A DNA stretch of 64,000 nt from Colius striatus (GCF_028858725.1 NC_084789.1:41509594-41573593), one strand, 5' to 3'; numbered from the stretch's first letter, positions 17,640 to 30,150 are shown. Numbers and translations are program-made. Notes: generated by a model from the sequence alone, not told the origin.

Positions 17640-17955
17640 GAGATCTCTCTTCTCCAGTCACCTCTTCTGCTCTGCCCCATCTGCTGAGGCCTCATCTGGA
17701 GTCCTCTGGCCAGCTGTGGGCTCCCCAGCTGCAGAGGGATGGGGAACTGCTGGAGAGAGGCCAGCACAGGGCCAGCAAGATGCTCAGGGCACTGGAGCAT
17801 GTTCCTGCTGAGGAAAGGCTGTGGGCACTGGGACTGGTCAGGCTGAAGGAGACTGAAACCCACCTGGACACACTCCTGTGCCCCTTGAGTCAGGGGAACC
17901 TGCTTGAGTGGGAGGATAAACTAGAACAGCAATTGCTCTGTGAGGTCCTGACAGT
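17640..17955 (+). mobile_element. CR1 LINE fragment, internally deleted
   Basis: A plus-oriented CR1 with 'tgaggcctcatctggagtc', 'ctccccagctgcagaggga', 'gccagcaagatgctcaggg' and 'gctgaggaaaggctgtggg'. It then jumps to 'acccacctggacacactcc', so a central piece of the 3' region is missing. It resembles the copy at 43835-44480 inside PSMD11 intron 1 and is probably the same subfamily. Confidence 0.85.
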
Positions 17956-19614
17956 GCACTGGACTCTCCCCTAAGCCAAAGGATAGCGATTGCAGCAAAC
18001 CACACATTCACTTTATGTTGCATTTTGCACCTAGTTCTCTTCTCAAAAGCCTTTTCAGACCTGCCAGTTTTGCTCAGCCCCAAGCTGGAGTGACCCACCT
18101 CTCCCCACAGTGCCTGAAGGGCACACATGCCAGGGCTGTGGAGTTACCTGTGGTATACAGGCAGCAGAACAAAAACCAACTCCAGGCAAATAGGAGAGGA
18201 GTCAGAAGCAAGGTCTGCTAGCACTGCCTCTTGTTTTGTTTGTTTGTGAGGCTCTATCACCTACATCTGCTCATCTCACCAGCAAATTCCAGCCCACACA
18301 GATGAGAGAAGGAAGGTGTTAACAGCAAATCCAGCTCACCGCAACTAATCCACGGTTTTGTTACACACAACCCCAATGTAAGGGGTTCATCATTTCCCTG
18401 CCAGCTCCACCCTGCCCTATGGATGGTGCCTCCAAGCCTCAGACACTGATTTATGCTGCCCTTTTCAGCTAAGCAGGACGTGATGACTCTATAGGATGGA
18501 AGATCTCCAAAACGTAATCGATGCAGACAACCGTGCTGATGTTTAGAAATGCATCCAGAGAACTCAAAAACAACTCCAGGAGAGCCTAGCTCAGGGTGTT
18601 TCATGAATATTCGTTATGCACCCAGGAGAAAGTACGTTTGGAAGACCAATATGCACCCAGAAGATGACTCTGTCCAACCCTGCTCTCGCTGGAAGCTTCC
18701 TTGGGTCACTTTAAAGGCCAGACAGTGTGACACAACAGCAACTTTGCACTGGTACCTGGAAAGCCTTTGTTAGTGCTGCCCAGAACAAAGGCATCCCTCT
18801 TCCTGTTCCCTGGAGTGAGTGACTGTAAAGATGCAAAAATAACCAGTCATCCTTTCCTAGCAACTGAGGTGAATAACTCCCAAACAACAGGCAGCACTCT
18901 CCCAGCCCTCTGTGGGCTATAAATCACCTGCCCAGTCCCTTCCCCGTGGGTAACGATGGACACTGCACAGCTTCACATCCTCCCAACTGCTGAACATTTA
19001 CAGTCAATGGCTTGTAGCTGCAGCAAAACCTCATTTGAGCCAATCACACACACATCAATGATTTTGACAGTACTTAAAGGAAAAGCCAATACTGTAAGAT
19101 CTGGATGTGAACTGCAACTGGCAACCTTTGAAAGCAGCACCTTGTAATTACAGGCTGGGGCACTGACAGCACCTGCTGCTTACCAAACTACAAGTAAATC
19201 TCAGTGGTAAAATTCTACCTATTAAGTCCAAAACCACTAAAACCCAAAAGCACCCAAGGAGTACTCCTAGGTCAGGAGCCTTAAACCAGGAAAGGGTGCA
19301 GAGAAATGCCTCATTACAGCTGTCCAATTAAAAACATGTTCAGAGATAAACAGCTTGTACAGGAAAGAAGGGGAAGCCAGAGGCAGGTCCCTGCCTTGCA
19401 TACTTTGGCACCAAACTAGAGCAATTTAATGTCACTGAGATTCCTTCTGCTGCTACCAACAGCAGCTAGAAATGTGTTCCAGCACAGAGGGATGCTCTTC
19501 AGCTCTGGCACAGCTGCTGGAAGAGTGGCAGCACTGGCCTCACTCACCCCACTTGCTCACTGCCATTTCTTAACATACCTCGATGCAGAAGATGCTGCAG
19601 CTCCCAGCAGTCAC

Positions 19615-20150
19615 AGAAGGGTTTGGGAAGGGACCTGAAAGATCATCCAGTTCCAACTCCCAGCCATGGGCAGGGACACTGCACTAGCCCAGGTTGCTCA
19701 CAGTCCCATCCAACCTGCCCTTGGACACTTCCAGGGATGGGGCAGCCAAAACCTCTCTGGGCAGCCTGTGCCAGGGCCTCCCCACTCTCACTGTGCAGAG
19801 CTTCTTCCTCACATTTCATCTAAGTCTCCCCTCTCTCAGTTTGGAGCCATCACCCCTTGTCCTGTCACTCCAGGCCCTTGTACAAAGTCCCTCCCCAGCT
19901 TTCGTGTCGGCCCCTTAAGGGCCTGGAGGCTGCTCTAAGGTCTCCCCAGAGCCTTCTCTTCTCCAGGCTGAACACCCCCAACTCTCTCAGCCTGTCTCCA
20001 CAGACATCAGATCATCTCCATGGCCTCCCCTGTGCTCCCTCCAGCAGCTCCATGTCCTTCTGATGGTGCCCCAGAGCTGGATGCAGCACTTCAGGAAGGC
20101 ATCTCACGAGAGGGGAGCAGAGGGACAGAATCCCCTCCTTTGACCTGACT
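19615..20150 (-). mobile_element. CR1 LINE 3' fragment
   Basis: A reverse-oriented CR1: 'gggaagggacctgaaagat', 'catccagttccaactccca', 'gggcagcctgtgccagggc', 'ccatcaccccttgtcctgt', 'ttctcttctccaggctgaa', followed by a 5'-ward stretch ending near 'gaatcccctcctttgacct'. About 535 bp is preserved. Its internal sequence differs from the other copies, suggesting a different CR1 subfamily. Confidence 0.88.
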
Positions 20151-20395
20151 TACTACATCTAACAAGAGAGACACAGAGGAAATACCCTGATGGGATAGTG
20201 CACTAATTATTTCATAGCTATAGTTTATTTACCACAAACAGAATTCCAACCTTTCACAGCACAGTCTTTCCTTCTTTTCCTTTCTTAATACAACACTTGA
20301 TACTTATTTCTCATCCAGAACGCCCCAGAAAACCTCACTGAGGAGCATGTTAACTGGACCCAAACTCCTAATTCACTCCACAAACCTCAGTTCAA

Positions 20396-20470
20396 CATTT
20401 TTATCAATGACCTGAGGGGGAATGGAGCAACAGCCAACTCAGTCTGCAGATTATGAAGCCTGACAAACAG
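20396..20470 (+). mobile_element. possible CR1 fragment
   Basis: The sequence 'caacatttttatcaatgac' followed by 'ctgagggggaatggagc' and 'gcagattatga' resembles a CR1 segment that lies upstream of the common 3' part. It is short and degraded, so the call is tentative. Confidence 0.4.
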
Positions 20471-23400
20471 TGAGCAACCATGTGGAGAACGTGTTTGTCC
20501 AGAGCAAGCTGACCCAGGAAAGAGCAGCCTGAACTCAGCACACAAAGACTGTTTCCACAGATCCCTGTACAAACACACCTGCAGCACGGGGCTGCAGCTG
20601 AGCAGGCAGGAGAAATCCAAGTGAAAACCTCTTCATGCAATTCAGGAGTAAAAAAAGGATGAAAATACAGTCCATGGGTGTGTGACAAAGGAATAAAGTA
20701 GTGGAAGAAAGCCGCTTAACTCCACAGATGGAGTCTAGACTCCTCTGTTCAACTCTTCCAGTCACAAAGGAGGAAAATTTTAGGATGCAGAAAGGGTAAC
20801 AACACACCAGGGAAGGCAAAATGCCCTGCAACAGGAGAATTGAGAGACCAGAGCACTAAGGCTCTCCAAAGAGGCCAGGACTACATGTATGCCCTTGCCT
20901 AAGAAACGCTGGCCAAGAACTGCAGCAGTGCTTTGTGATCAGATGAGCTGCTGAAGCTCTACATCCCCACACAGTGGGTGTCAGGAGACTAGTTAGGTCG
21001 AGTTTTGTTTCAGGGGGGGTGATTTGGAGCTGAGATAGTTTAGCTGGTTTGTGGGACTGCAGAATGAAGAGTTTGCAGTTAACCACGATGACAGAGACAT
21101 CACTGCATGACAGAAGTGACAAAAGGTACGATCAAGACAGCAAGCAAGGCCTCTGTAAAATTCACTCAGCACACCAGTGCCAAAGATTCACACTGAAGTT
21201 CACATTCTTCTAAAAATGGCACCATCACTACACAATCTGCTTTATAACACATTTCTCCTCAGTCTTTTCCTCTCTCCCTTGCTCACGTCAGCCGGCAAAA
21301 ACACCAGCCACAGCTCTGACGTTCCTGCTTTGCTCAACCAAGGGGTCAGCACATCTTGGTGAGGAAACAAGAGTCCCCACCAGAACCATCATCCCAACCT
21401 GATGCCCAGTGAGGACATCTGAACACCACCAACAGGTTGTTGAAAATCTAAGATTAATCCCTGAATTACAGAACACACCATGGACAAGGCCACCCTCAGG
21501 ACTGCTCCCAGCTACAACTGGCACAGGCAAACACAAACACCGGGATCTTACATCAGCTGGAGGCTCAGGATAACACCTTTGGCAGACTCCAACCTGCATT
21601 CCCCTTCCTTAAGTCTTTCTTCTCTCAATCAGTAAATGAGGCAAGAGACAATGATCCTATTTCTTTCCTTGCAGCACGAGGAAACCCATCAACTTGCTTT
21701 GCCCCATGACCCACAAGCACTCCCAGCCTGCTGAAGGATATGCAAATTTCCCCTTCTACAATTAAAAGGAGAAAGATATGGCAAGGAAACACACATTCTC
21801 AACATCTGGGAGTCACTGGGAGCTCCACTGGGTTACAGCAACGAGGAGACAGTCAGTGCATTCATTCTTTTTGCTCAGTACAGTTTAGATAAAGAATAGA
21901 GTAGTTGCAACTACAGGAGGAGAACTGAGATGTGCATTTCCTTACTGCAGCAGCCTCCTGTACTGCCCACGGTTCCCAGTAACCTGTTGAGATCCTCTGG
22001 TAGCCCACTCCACAGCTATCATTCATCATTACTTGAAGTTACAACAGCTCAGGAGTTTGTGTCTGCCTCGGGGAATCCAGCCAACCAAAGAGAGGGCAGG
22101 AGCAGGCAAGTGACAGACATCCCTGCGACACAGAAGCACTAAGGATCATTTAACTGAAGGACAAAGCTTGTCTGTGGCCCACTCAAAAATAACCCCTCCA
22201 GTGACAGAAAAGGGAAGGAGGTTGGGGTTTATTTATTCAGCAGACTTAACTCATCATGTCAGAGCCTAGAGAGAGGGAAAGAGAAGGAAGGTCAGGAACA
22301 TCCTTCCTCCTTCAGCAGTTCACTGCCTAAAGCCTCCCAAACAAACTGCTCTGCTGCCCTGCTCAGGGAAAGATCAAGTATTTCTGGACAGAGCAAAGCT
22401 AAATGCCTTTCACTAGAGCTGCCCTCGAGTTCAGCACCTGCAAAACACAGCCAAAAGCAGGGCCTTTCCCTGGAGTGTTTCTAAGCTTTTGGGGCACACA
22501 GCAAAGAGAAGAGAGGATCTCCATCCTTTGCACGGCTTCAAAAGCAACACAGCACGGCAAAAGCAACACAATCCCATAAAAACCAAACCCACAAAAGCTG
22601 CTCAACCATCTCAGTGCAGTGATGCCCTCCCATGGCATCTCCTGCTCCTTTCACACCCTTCAGAGTTTAACTTTCAAAGCCCCCTCAGCCTCCAGGCTCC
22701 TGCCACCCACCACACAGGGCACTGGGAACGTGTTCCAAGCACGTGACCCTTCTCCTGCCCCTCCACATCACCATCTTTATCCCCAAGGGTATCTGACTTT
22801 CTTACCCTGACACTAGCTACTCCTTTCCACAGGGTTCCTTACAACCCCACAATAGTGTCTCTGTTCCCTCTGCAGCTTTCTTTATACTGACTGCTTCGCT
22901 TTGGCTGCAGTTACAGGGAGGTTCTCTAGTCCCTCTTTACCCTCCAACCCTCAGTTGATCCCTCTGCTCCACAACCTCTCTCTCCTCATTGTCTTTTTAT
23001 GCACTTCAGGCCACTTACACCTTTTTCATGGCTGGTTTAGGTCCTTTCCTTCCCGACCCCATTTCCCTCCAGTGCTGGCTGTTTCCATTCCTGCATGGAG
23101 CTTCCTTCAGTCAGGCCCAGGGGGGACACAACAGCTCCCAGCAGCTCTCCTACCTTTAATCCGCTTCTCTCCAGCGTATCAGCAGCTCAGGAACATGAGT
23201 ATCACCCCTGCTAACCTCCTCTCCCCTGCCCACACCAATGCTCCACTCCTACTCTTGCCAAAGTAATCCTCTCAAACCCTGGATCTCCCCAGTTTCTCTC
23301 CAGAAGGAAGGCTGCTAACAGTAAAGACAACTCTAAAAGCGCTTGTTTTCACCCAGCGACTCTCTCCCATCAGCCACATCACTAATCTCAAGCTATTTGC

Positions 23401-24924
23401 CTTTCTTCCAAGCAGCTAAAAGCTTCCTTTGACCCACACGCTTCTCTCCTGACCTTTTGTTTCCCTTCCTCTCTCCAGAGGGTAACACATCCTTTTGCTT
23501 CATCACGAAGATCACAAGTAGAACGAAATCTGAGGGATGTCTACAGCCTTCCCCCCCCAGTCATGCTCCATTCCTGCTTGCAGCCGTGTCATTTCAGAGC
23601 CCCATCTCCCTTCTGTCGTGCCTACTTGGGTCTCAACAGTAACACTGGGTCATGTCTGCAGTCAAAGGATAGAAACTTCAGCTGCTGAAGCCTGGAATTA
23701 AACCTGCTAGAGATGGCGTGGGGAAGGCACCCTTAACACTGTCAGAAACACTCCTACAAAGGGAGCCTACAGACAAACTTGTAACTTCACACTAACAGCC
23801 TGTCTTGTTCTTGCTGTAGTTTGGAGATCTTACAGAGAGGATCCAAAGCTGCACAGTAAAGGCAGGGGTATTTTTACCTACGCTTAGCAACAGCCACAGC
23901 ACAGCTTTCACAGTGACCTGCAGACACACAGCATGGTAAGCCAGCCCCTTTATTCCACACCCCGGCACCTCTCAAGCAACCTCCCTCTAAAGAGGGGAAA
24001 AAAGCAAAAATAGCCAAAAATCTTCTCTGATTTTGATGAGGAATGAGGATAGAGAAGGTTCAAAAAGCCTTCCTCCACCAAGGTACTTCAGAAAAGTCAT
24101 CAGGCTGACCAACTGTCCGGGTACATGCACAGGCACTGGAGCTGCCCTCAACTCAGTCCCATCTTGCCCAAGACATTTGGGCTCAGTTTCCCCCTCAGCT
24201 CTTTCCCAACTCATCATTTTCACATTCGGTCCTCTGCAAGCCTCAACCAACTGCACACTGTCACTTCCCTGAGGACTGATTCCACCTTCCCTTCAAAGGA
24301 AGCTTTAAAGCACAACATAAAACGCCCTCTCACTGGCCAGTCCTCAGGAAGAGAAGTTACCCTGCTGTAAAAAGCCCTCTTGTGTCATCTTCTACTCCAG
24401 TTTAGGGGAAAGACAATGAAAGCCTGACACTTGGCATGGAGAAAGCCCAGATTAAAAATAGTGCCCTTGCTTAAAGTGGAGGGAAAAGAAGGTTGTGAGT
24501 GGGTTATTGCTCCCGAGCGTGCTCGACAGCTTTTGAGATGTCAGCATCGGGTAATGGAGCCCTGTTTCCTCTCTGACATCACTCTGCATTCTCCCTGCAT
24601 GACCAGAGCAATGACACACTAACAGGTTTTGCTCCTACAATTCTTTATCCTCTCTTTTGCTTGTTTTCCTTTGGCAAAGGGACAAGAACAAGAGCACCCA
24701 GTGAAAGGCAGATGCGAGCACCGTTGTGTAACAGGCAAGCAGGGAGCTCAGCCATTGCTGGGGTATCCCCTGCAGCACCCGGCTCGGGTGAGGTTCCCCA
24801 TCCCTCCCCCCCCGCCAAGCAAACCACCATGAGAAATGGAATCTCAAACTCTGCTTCACCAAAACAGGAACTTCAGAAACTCAATCACACCATTTCAGTA
24901 CTTCATTGAAGGAAAAGAAGGCAG

Positions 24925-25050
24925 CATCCCAGCCCCTGTGTTTAGAGCTGCCATACTCACAGCCCCTGCACCCCAGCCCCTGTGTTTAGGGCTGCCATAC
25001 CCACAGCCCCTGCACCCCAGCCCCTGTGTTTAGGGCTGCCATACCTCCAA
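24925..25050. repeat. three-copy tandem repeat, about 46-bp unit
   Basis: Three successive copies contain 'cagcccctgtgtttag' followed by 'gctgccatac' and 'cacagcccctgcac'. They are nearly identical (single-base changes), so the duplication is recent. It sits in GPATCH8 intron 1 about 1 kb from exon 1. Confidence 0.85.
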
Positions 25051-25599
25051 GCCACAGAAGAGGCAAAGCAAATGGTGCAGGCAGCCACACTGCCATGTAT
25101 TTTCTTGTGTGTTTCCAACACTGTTTAATAACAGCTTGGGAAATGAGCATCCCCTAAAACACCCAGAAGGAACAACACACGTTAATTACTACTGGATGTC
25201 CTCTCGTTTTAAGGCTGCACCTTCACGTCACATGAAGCACAACCACTTGAGCTCTGCAACTATCAAAAAAGCCCTCTCAGATGTTTAAGCAGAAAGCACG
25301 AGTTTGGGTGAAACGCACTGTTCCAACTTTAGGCTCCCCAAGCAAGGACAACAGATAAAACGCTCATCAATGGCTCTTCTCGAGCTGCCTTTGCCCTCAC
25401 TACTTTTGTTTTTCTGTCTGACCTCGAGACTCCCGGGCTGAAGTCAGAAAACAAAATGTCATTGTTTAAGCTTAATGAGTCAACGTTAATTTCCCCATTG
25501 TTTATTTAAATCCCCTTTCAACCGGCAGCAGCGGCGTTCATTACGTCGGAATACTCGTGTCTTTCTTCAGAGGAGGGATAAGGAGACGAGAAACGCGTT

Positions 25600-26720
25600 T
25601 GGCACAGAGGGGGTGGCTGCCACATGCCGGGGATGCCCGAGCCGGGGCTGGGGGAGCGGCAGCGGGCAGGTGAGCCCGGCCCGCACCGCTCCGGCCTAAC
25701 GCCCGGGCCAAGCGCTCAGCTCCCGGCTCCCGCGGACCAGAGTTCGCTCCCTCAGAGGGGAGCCCCCGGCGGCCCCTCCGCGGGGACGCTGCCTCCCCAC
25801 GCGCCGCCGCCGCCGTCCCGCTCCCCGCGGGTCACCTTGACAGCCCGTCCCGGCTCCCCGCGCCCGCTCCTTTGTGTCGTTCTCCGCCACCGCGAAGCGC
25901 CGGGCCCGCGCACACAGCCCCGGCGCGGGGAGGGAGGCAACGGCCGGAGGGGGCCCGAGGGGGCCGCGGCCGCCCCGGGGCTCGGCCGGCGGGGGGGTTG
26001 CTCCGCGGTGCGGCCGTTACCTGGAAGTCCCTGTCCTCGTTGAAGCGGGAGAACCTGTCCGCCATTTTGCGCCGCCGCCGCCTCGCTCGGCCCGGCCCGG
26101 CCCGGCCCCGCGCTCCGGCCGCCTCCCCTCAGCGCCGCCCGCGCCGCGGCAGCGCCCGCCCCGCCCCCGCCGCGCCGCGCATGCGCCGGCCGCCGCGGCT
26201 CACGCGGGCAGCGCGGGGCCGCCCTCACGGCGAGCGGCCGGGCGGGAGGCGGCGGCTCGGGGCGCGGAGGCCGCGGCGCTTGCAGGGGGCTGCCAGGAGC
26301 GAGCAGAGAGCGGCCGGCAGCACCGGCCCCGCCGCCGGTGGGAACGGAGCCCGGGCCGCGCGTGCGCCGGTCACCCCCCCTCACGGCCGCCCGCAGCCAA
26401 TCAGGGCGCGAGCTGCCGCGGCACAGCGCACCGCCCCCCCCGCGCCGCGGGTGGTGCTGCGCATGCGCTGAGGCGTGAGGCGGCCGGGGAGGGCGGGCAC
26501 CAGCCTTCCCGCCCTCCCGGCTGGAACCAATGGGGGTGCCCCGGCTTCTTGAGTGATGGATCTACGGGCCAATAGGGTGGCCGCTGCTCCCTGCTGCACC
26601 CCGGGAGCGGCGCGCGCGCAGATTCGCCTCAGAGCGGCCGGGGTGGGAGGGGGCGCTGAGGGGCGCGGGGCGGCGGCGGCCGCACGGCCCGGCACGGCCC
26701 AGCACCACCTGCGGGCAGCC
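25600..26720 (-). promoter_or_regulatory. GPATCH8: GPATCH8 CpG-island promoter
   Basis: This is a dense CpG region around GPATCH8 exon 1. Upstream of the start codon (higher coordinates) there are three CCAAT pentamers on the plus strand, at 26397-26401, 26527-26531 and 26569-26573, which are NF-Y-type sites. No TATA box is evident, as expected for a CpG-island promoter. The island also extends away from GPATCH8, so divergent transcription to the right is possible. The exact transcription start cannot be read from sequence; about 26,100-26,250 is likely. Confidence 0.7.
26021..26065 (-). CDS. GPATCH8: GPATCH8 coding exon 1 (start codon)
   Basis: The 45 coding bases on the minus strand encode MADRFSRFNEDRDFQ, the N-terminus I recognise as GPATCH8. 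They are followed directly by a GTAAC donor at 26020-26016. The ATG is in the CpG island and in a good context (the minus strand reads AAAATGGCGG). The exon ends in phase 0 and joins the exon 2 peptide GNHFDQ. The 5' UTR extends to the right and is not delimited. Confidence 0.95.
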
Positions 26721-26750
26721 CGGAGGCCAGTGGTGGTGCCAGCGGCCAGC

Positions 26751-27041
26751 CCTGAGGCGGATGATGGTCCCCTGAGACAGCTCTGAGGCAAATGATGGTC
26801 CCTGGGCAATCCCTGAGGCAGATGATGGTGCCCAGGGCCAGGCCTGAGGCAGGTGATGGTGCCCAGGGCCAGGCCTGAGGCAGGTGATGGTGCCTGGGCA
26901 AGCCCTGAGGCAGATGATGGTGCCCAGGGCCAGGCCTGAGGCAGGTGATGGTGCCTGGGCAAGCCCTGAGGCAGATGATAGTGCCAGGATCCAGCCCTGA
27001 GGCAGATGATGGCACCCAGGACCAGCCCTGAGGAGGATGAT
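26751..27041. repeat. minisatellite, about 30-bp unit, left part
   Basis: About nine or ten imperfect copies of a unit containing 'ctgaggcagatgatggtgcc' followed by 'cagggccagg' or 'tgggcaagcc'. Copies alternate between the two endings, indicating higher-order duplication of pairs. The array is interrupted at about 27041 by a CR1 and resumes at about 27898. Confidence 0.9.
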
Positions 27042-27897
27042 AGTTCGCTGATGACACCAAACTGGGAGGACTGGCTGATTCCCCAGAGCCTGAGCTGCCA
27101 TTCAGCGGGATCTCGACCGGCTTGAGAGTTGGGCAGAGAGGAACGTCCTGCGGTTCAACAAGGACAAGTGCAGAGTCCTGCAGCTGGGAAGGAACAGCCC
27201 CCTGCACCAGGACAGGCTGGGAGTTGAACTGCTGAAGAGCAGCTCTGCAGGGAGAGTCCTAATTAATAATAAACTAAATATGAGCCAGCAATGTGCCCTC
27301 ATGGGCAAGAAGCCAATGGCAGCCTGGGATGCATCAAGAAGAATGTGGGCAGCAGGTCAAGGGAGGTTCTTCTCCCCCTCTACTCTGCCCTGGTGAGGCC
27401 TCATCTGGAGTCCTGTGTCCAGTTCTGGGCTCCTCAGCTCAAGAGGGACAGGGAAGTCCTGGAGAGGCCAGTGCAGGGCCACCAAGATGATCAGGGGTAT
27501 GGAACATCTTTCATATGAGGAAAGGCTGTGGGAACTGGGGCTGTTTTAGTCTGGAGGAGACTGAGGGGCGATCCCATTAACATTTATAAATATCTAAAGG
27601 GTGGGTGTCAGGAGGATGGGACATCTATAGTAGTAACAGGACAAGGGGTGATGGGATGAAGCTGGAACACAAAAAGTTCCACTTAAGCATAAGAAAAAAC
27701 TATTTCACTGTGAGGTGAGGGAGCCCTGGCACAGGCTGCCCAGAGGGGTTGTGGAGTCTCCTTCCTTGGAGGTCTTCAAAACCCGCCTGGACGTGTTCCT
27801 GTGTGACCTGATCTAGGTGACCCTGCTTCTGCAGGGGGGTTGGACTAGATGATCTCTAAAGGTCTCTTCCAACCCCACCATTCTATGGTTCTATGAT
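27042..27897 (+). mobile_element. CR1 LINE, about 0.85 kb, inside a minisatellite
   Basis: A plus-oriented CR1 3' portion. It begins at 'tgatgacaccaaactggga' and contains 'ttcaacaaggacaagtgca', 'cctcatctggagtcctgtg', 'gctgttttagtctggagga', 'ctgcttctgcaggggggtt' and 'ggactagatgatctctaaa', ending with 'ccattctatggttctatga'. This is the best-preserved CR1 in the window, with an intact 3' tail. Truncated reading frames (27291-27518) are remnants, not genes. Confidence 0.93.
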
Positions 27898-28070
27898 GGT
27901 GTGAAGAGCCAGCCCTGAAGTGGGTGACAGTGCCCAGGGCCAGCCCTGAGGCAGGTGATGGTGCCTGAGGCCAGCACTGCTGGAGGCCATGGTGCCCAGC
28001 ACATGAGCTGAGCTGGATCACAGTCCTCAGAGCCAACCCTGAGGTGAAGCACAGTGCCCAGGGGTGATAG
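27898..28070. repeat. minisatellite, about 30-bp unit, right part
   Basis: Degenerate copies of the same unit as 26751-27041 ('ccagccctgaggcaggtgat', 'ggtgcctgaggcca') resume directly after the CR1 tail and decay by about 28070. Confidence 0.75.
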
Positions 28071-28435
28071 CCATGCTGATAGCTCCTTAGGCCTCCAGCC
28101 GGGCCGCAGGGAGATGGGTGCCTGAGCTGAGAGATGGGTGCCTGGCTCATGCAAGCACAGCCAGTAGCCAAGTCCCTGTACCTGGTGGCAGAGGAGCAGT
28201 GCCCCAGGCGTGCACTCAGCAGGCAATGCCAAGGCTCTGTCCCAGCAGCCCTCGGGCCTCTGAGCGCAGGCCCCGCGGCAGACGCGGCCCCGCTTTCCCA
28301 CCCACCGCCACAGCTGTTACCAGCTGCCTCTGAGCGTGGCGGCGTGTGCGTGTCGCCGTCTCTCCGCTGCCCCTGACAGCAGGAAAAGCGGATTCCATCT
28401 GTCTCTCCATTCATTCCTTTTCTTTCTCTCCGCAG
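28071..28435. other. intergenic, GC-rich
   Basis: Sequence between the minisatellite and the exon-like segment. It contains no recognisable gene. A polypyrimidine run at about 28400-28434 leads into the acceptor described in the next entry. Confidence 0.5.
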
Positions 28436-28560
28436 CAGGCTCGCTGGCCGGATCCCGCTTGCGTGCTGCCCTCTGCTGCCGCATAAGGCAGGGCTCAGCG
28501 AAACGGGCCCGGCTGAAGCCGTGCTCACCAGACCGTGCCTCCCCCGAACCAGGCGATGAG
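28436..28560 (+). other. candidate orphan exon (noncoding or unknown)
   Basis: A pyrimidine-rich tract (about 28400-28431) ends in a tandem acceptor CAGCAG (AG at 28434-28435 and 28437-28438). The segment ends at 28560 with a perfect donor, GAG then GTGAGT. The resulting exon is 122 or 125 bases. Its longest frame is open but encodes nothing I recognise, so a long noncoding RNA, possibly divergent from the GPATCH8 CpG island, is the most likely owner. This is inferred from splice signals only. Confidence 0.3.
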
Positions 28561-30150
28561 GTGAGTGGCTGTGACAGCGAGTCCTGCGCAGTGAGGCGCT
28601 GGGTCGGATGCCAGAGAGGCCGCAGTGGTGGTTGTGGTTGGTGCTAGGCGGTGTAGCTCGTAGCAGAGCTGACGATCTATTACTGCAGTGTGTCAGGCTG
28701 GGAAGTGCAGTGCTGTGCTGACAGAACTCCTGCGTGGAGATCCCTCATGCAATCTGCTTCTAACTTGCTAGGAGGGATGTTGTTCTCATCCTGCTGCCCT
28801 GCCTCAGCAGCCTGGGAAATCCCCCAAATCCTGGCTCTCTCTGGGGACCAGTCAGCCCTGTGTACTCAGGAGGACCTCCTGGTTGGGAGCTGGGACTTCT
28901 GTATCCCAGGGTAGCTCTGAGAGCTTTTGATGGACAGGAATGTTGCTCAAATTTGCTCCTTGTTGACCTAAGAAAGTCCTGTTGATGCTGTGCCTGTCTG
29001 TGTTTTATTCTGCTTCTCACAATGCCCTCAGCGTTGGGGTTCAGTCGTCTCATCGTGCACCGGATCTCTGGTCCCACCTGCCTGAGTGAGGGGTGGAAGC
29101 CCCACGATCTGTCCTCCATGGGTTGAGGTCTCCCCCAGAGCTCTGCACACCCCAAGGAGTGCCTTGCAGCTTAGCCCCACAGCAGCGGGAGAAGCTGAGG
29201 CAGGGAGGGGAGCAACCTTTCTCTTTCCAGGAGTCACTGCTGCCTTTTCAGAGGGGACTGTGTATGCCATGTCCTCCTGAAGGGTCCAGGCAGGCAGGGT
29301 GGCACCAGGATCCCTGCCCAGGGAGCCCAGCCAAGCTGTGTAGAGCAGCCTGTGGACAGCTCAGTCAGAGACACACATGTGTCCTGCACCCTGGGCCCTG
29401 CTCGGTGACACAGCTCTTGCCCCCTCAGGTGAGCAGTGGGACCCCCACCCACACCACAGGATCCCCCACCCACCACGGGGGGCTGATCCAGACATGTTCC
29501 TACAGGGAGATGGAGACAATTCAAGCCAGCCAGGATGAGACCCAGGGCAGGGAGTGCAGGTGCCCAGCACCCCCTGGGGAAGGTGGTAGCCACCTCAGCA
29601 GGATCTGGATGTCCAACTGGGGCTTGGGTGCCCTTTCACCATGGTCAGCCCTGCCTGACTGGGCTTTGGGCGAGGGGGATCTGGCACCTCAGGGGTGCTG
29701 CTCTGCAGAGGAACCTGTATCTGAAGCCCCTCACTCACCCCCCTGCCTCAGCTTCCCTCGATGCCACAGCCCTGAGCAGAGCCCACTTTGGGAGGGGCAG
29801 CCCTGGGAGGGTTCAGGCTTCTCCCCATGCCCCAAGCCAGGGACCCCTGCCCCTGCGTGTGTGTGTGTGTGGCAGGCACCCAGAGGGGAGAGAGTGAGCG
29901 TGGGGGCGAGCAGAGGGAGGCCAGGAGCCGGGAGGGAAGGAGGCCCCTTTCTGTGGGCCAGGGGCCGGAGGCAGCCATGGAGGCTGCCAGGGCCCCTCTT
30001 CTCATGTAAAGCAGCTTTGTGTGGGGGCTACGGCGCCCGGTCTCACCGCCTGTGGAAGAGGAGAGGGAGCTGAGGGGGGCTCCAGGAGGAACAATCCCCC
30101 CTCAGCTTCTCCCCACACTGAGCAGTGCCCATATCTGCTGGGGATGTGTG
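28561..30150. other. intergenic, no gene recognised
   Basis: GC-rich sequence with several long but featureless open frames (for example 29093-30073, plus strand) of low-complexity Pro/Gly/Ser-rich composition. There is a short GT run near 29858-29870. I see no homology or conserved motif and read the open frames as a by-product of base composition. Confidence 0.5.

Noticed and set aside
27291-27518. Small protein gene near 27.4 kb
   Set aside because: It lies entirely inside a CR1 3' fragment.
29093-30073. 326-codon frame between GPATCH8 and FZD2
   Set aside because: Low-complexity composition, overlaps other open frames on both strands, no splice or domain support.
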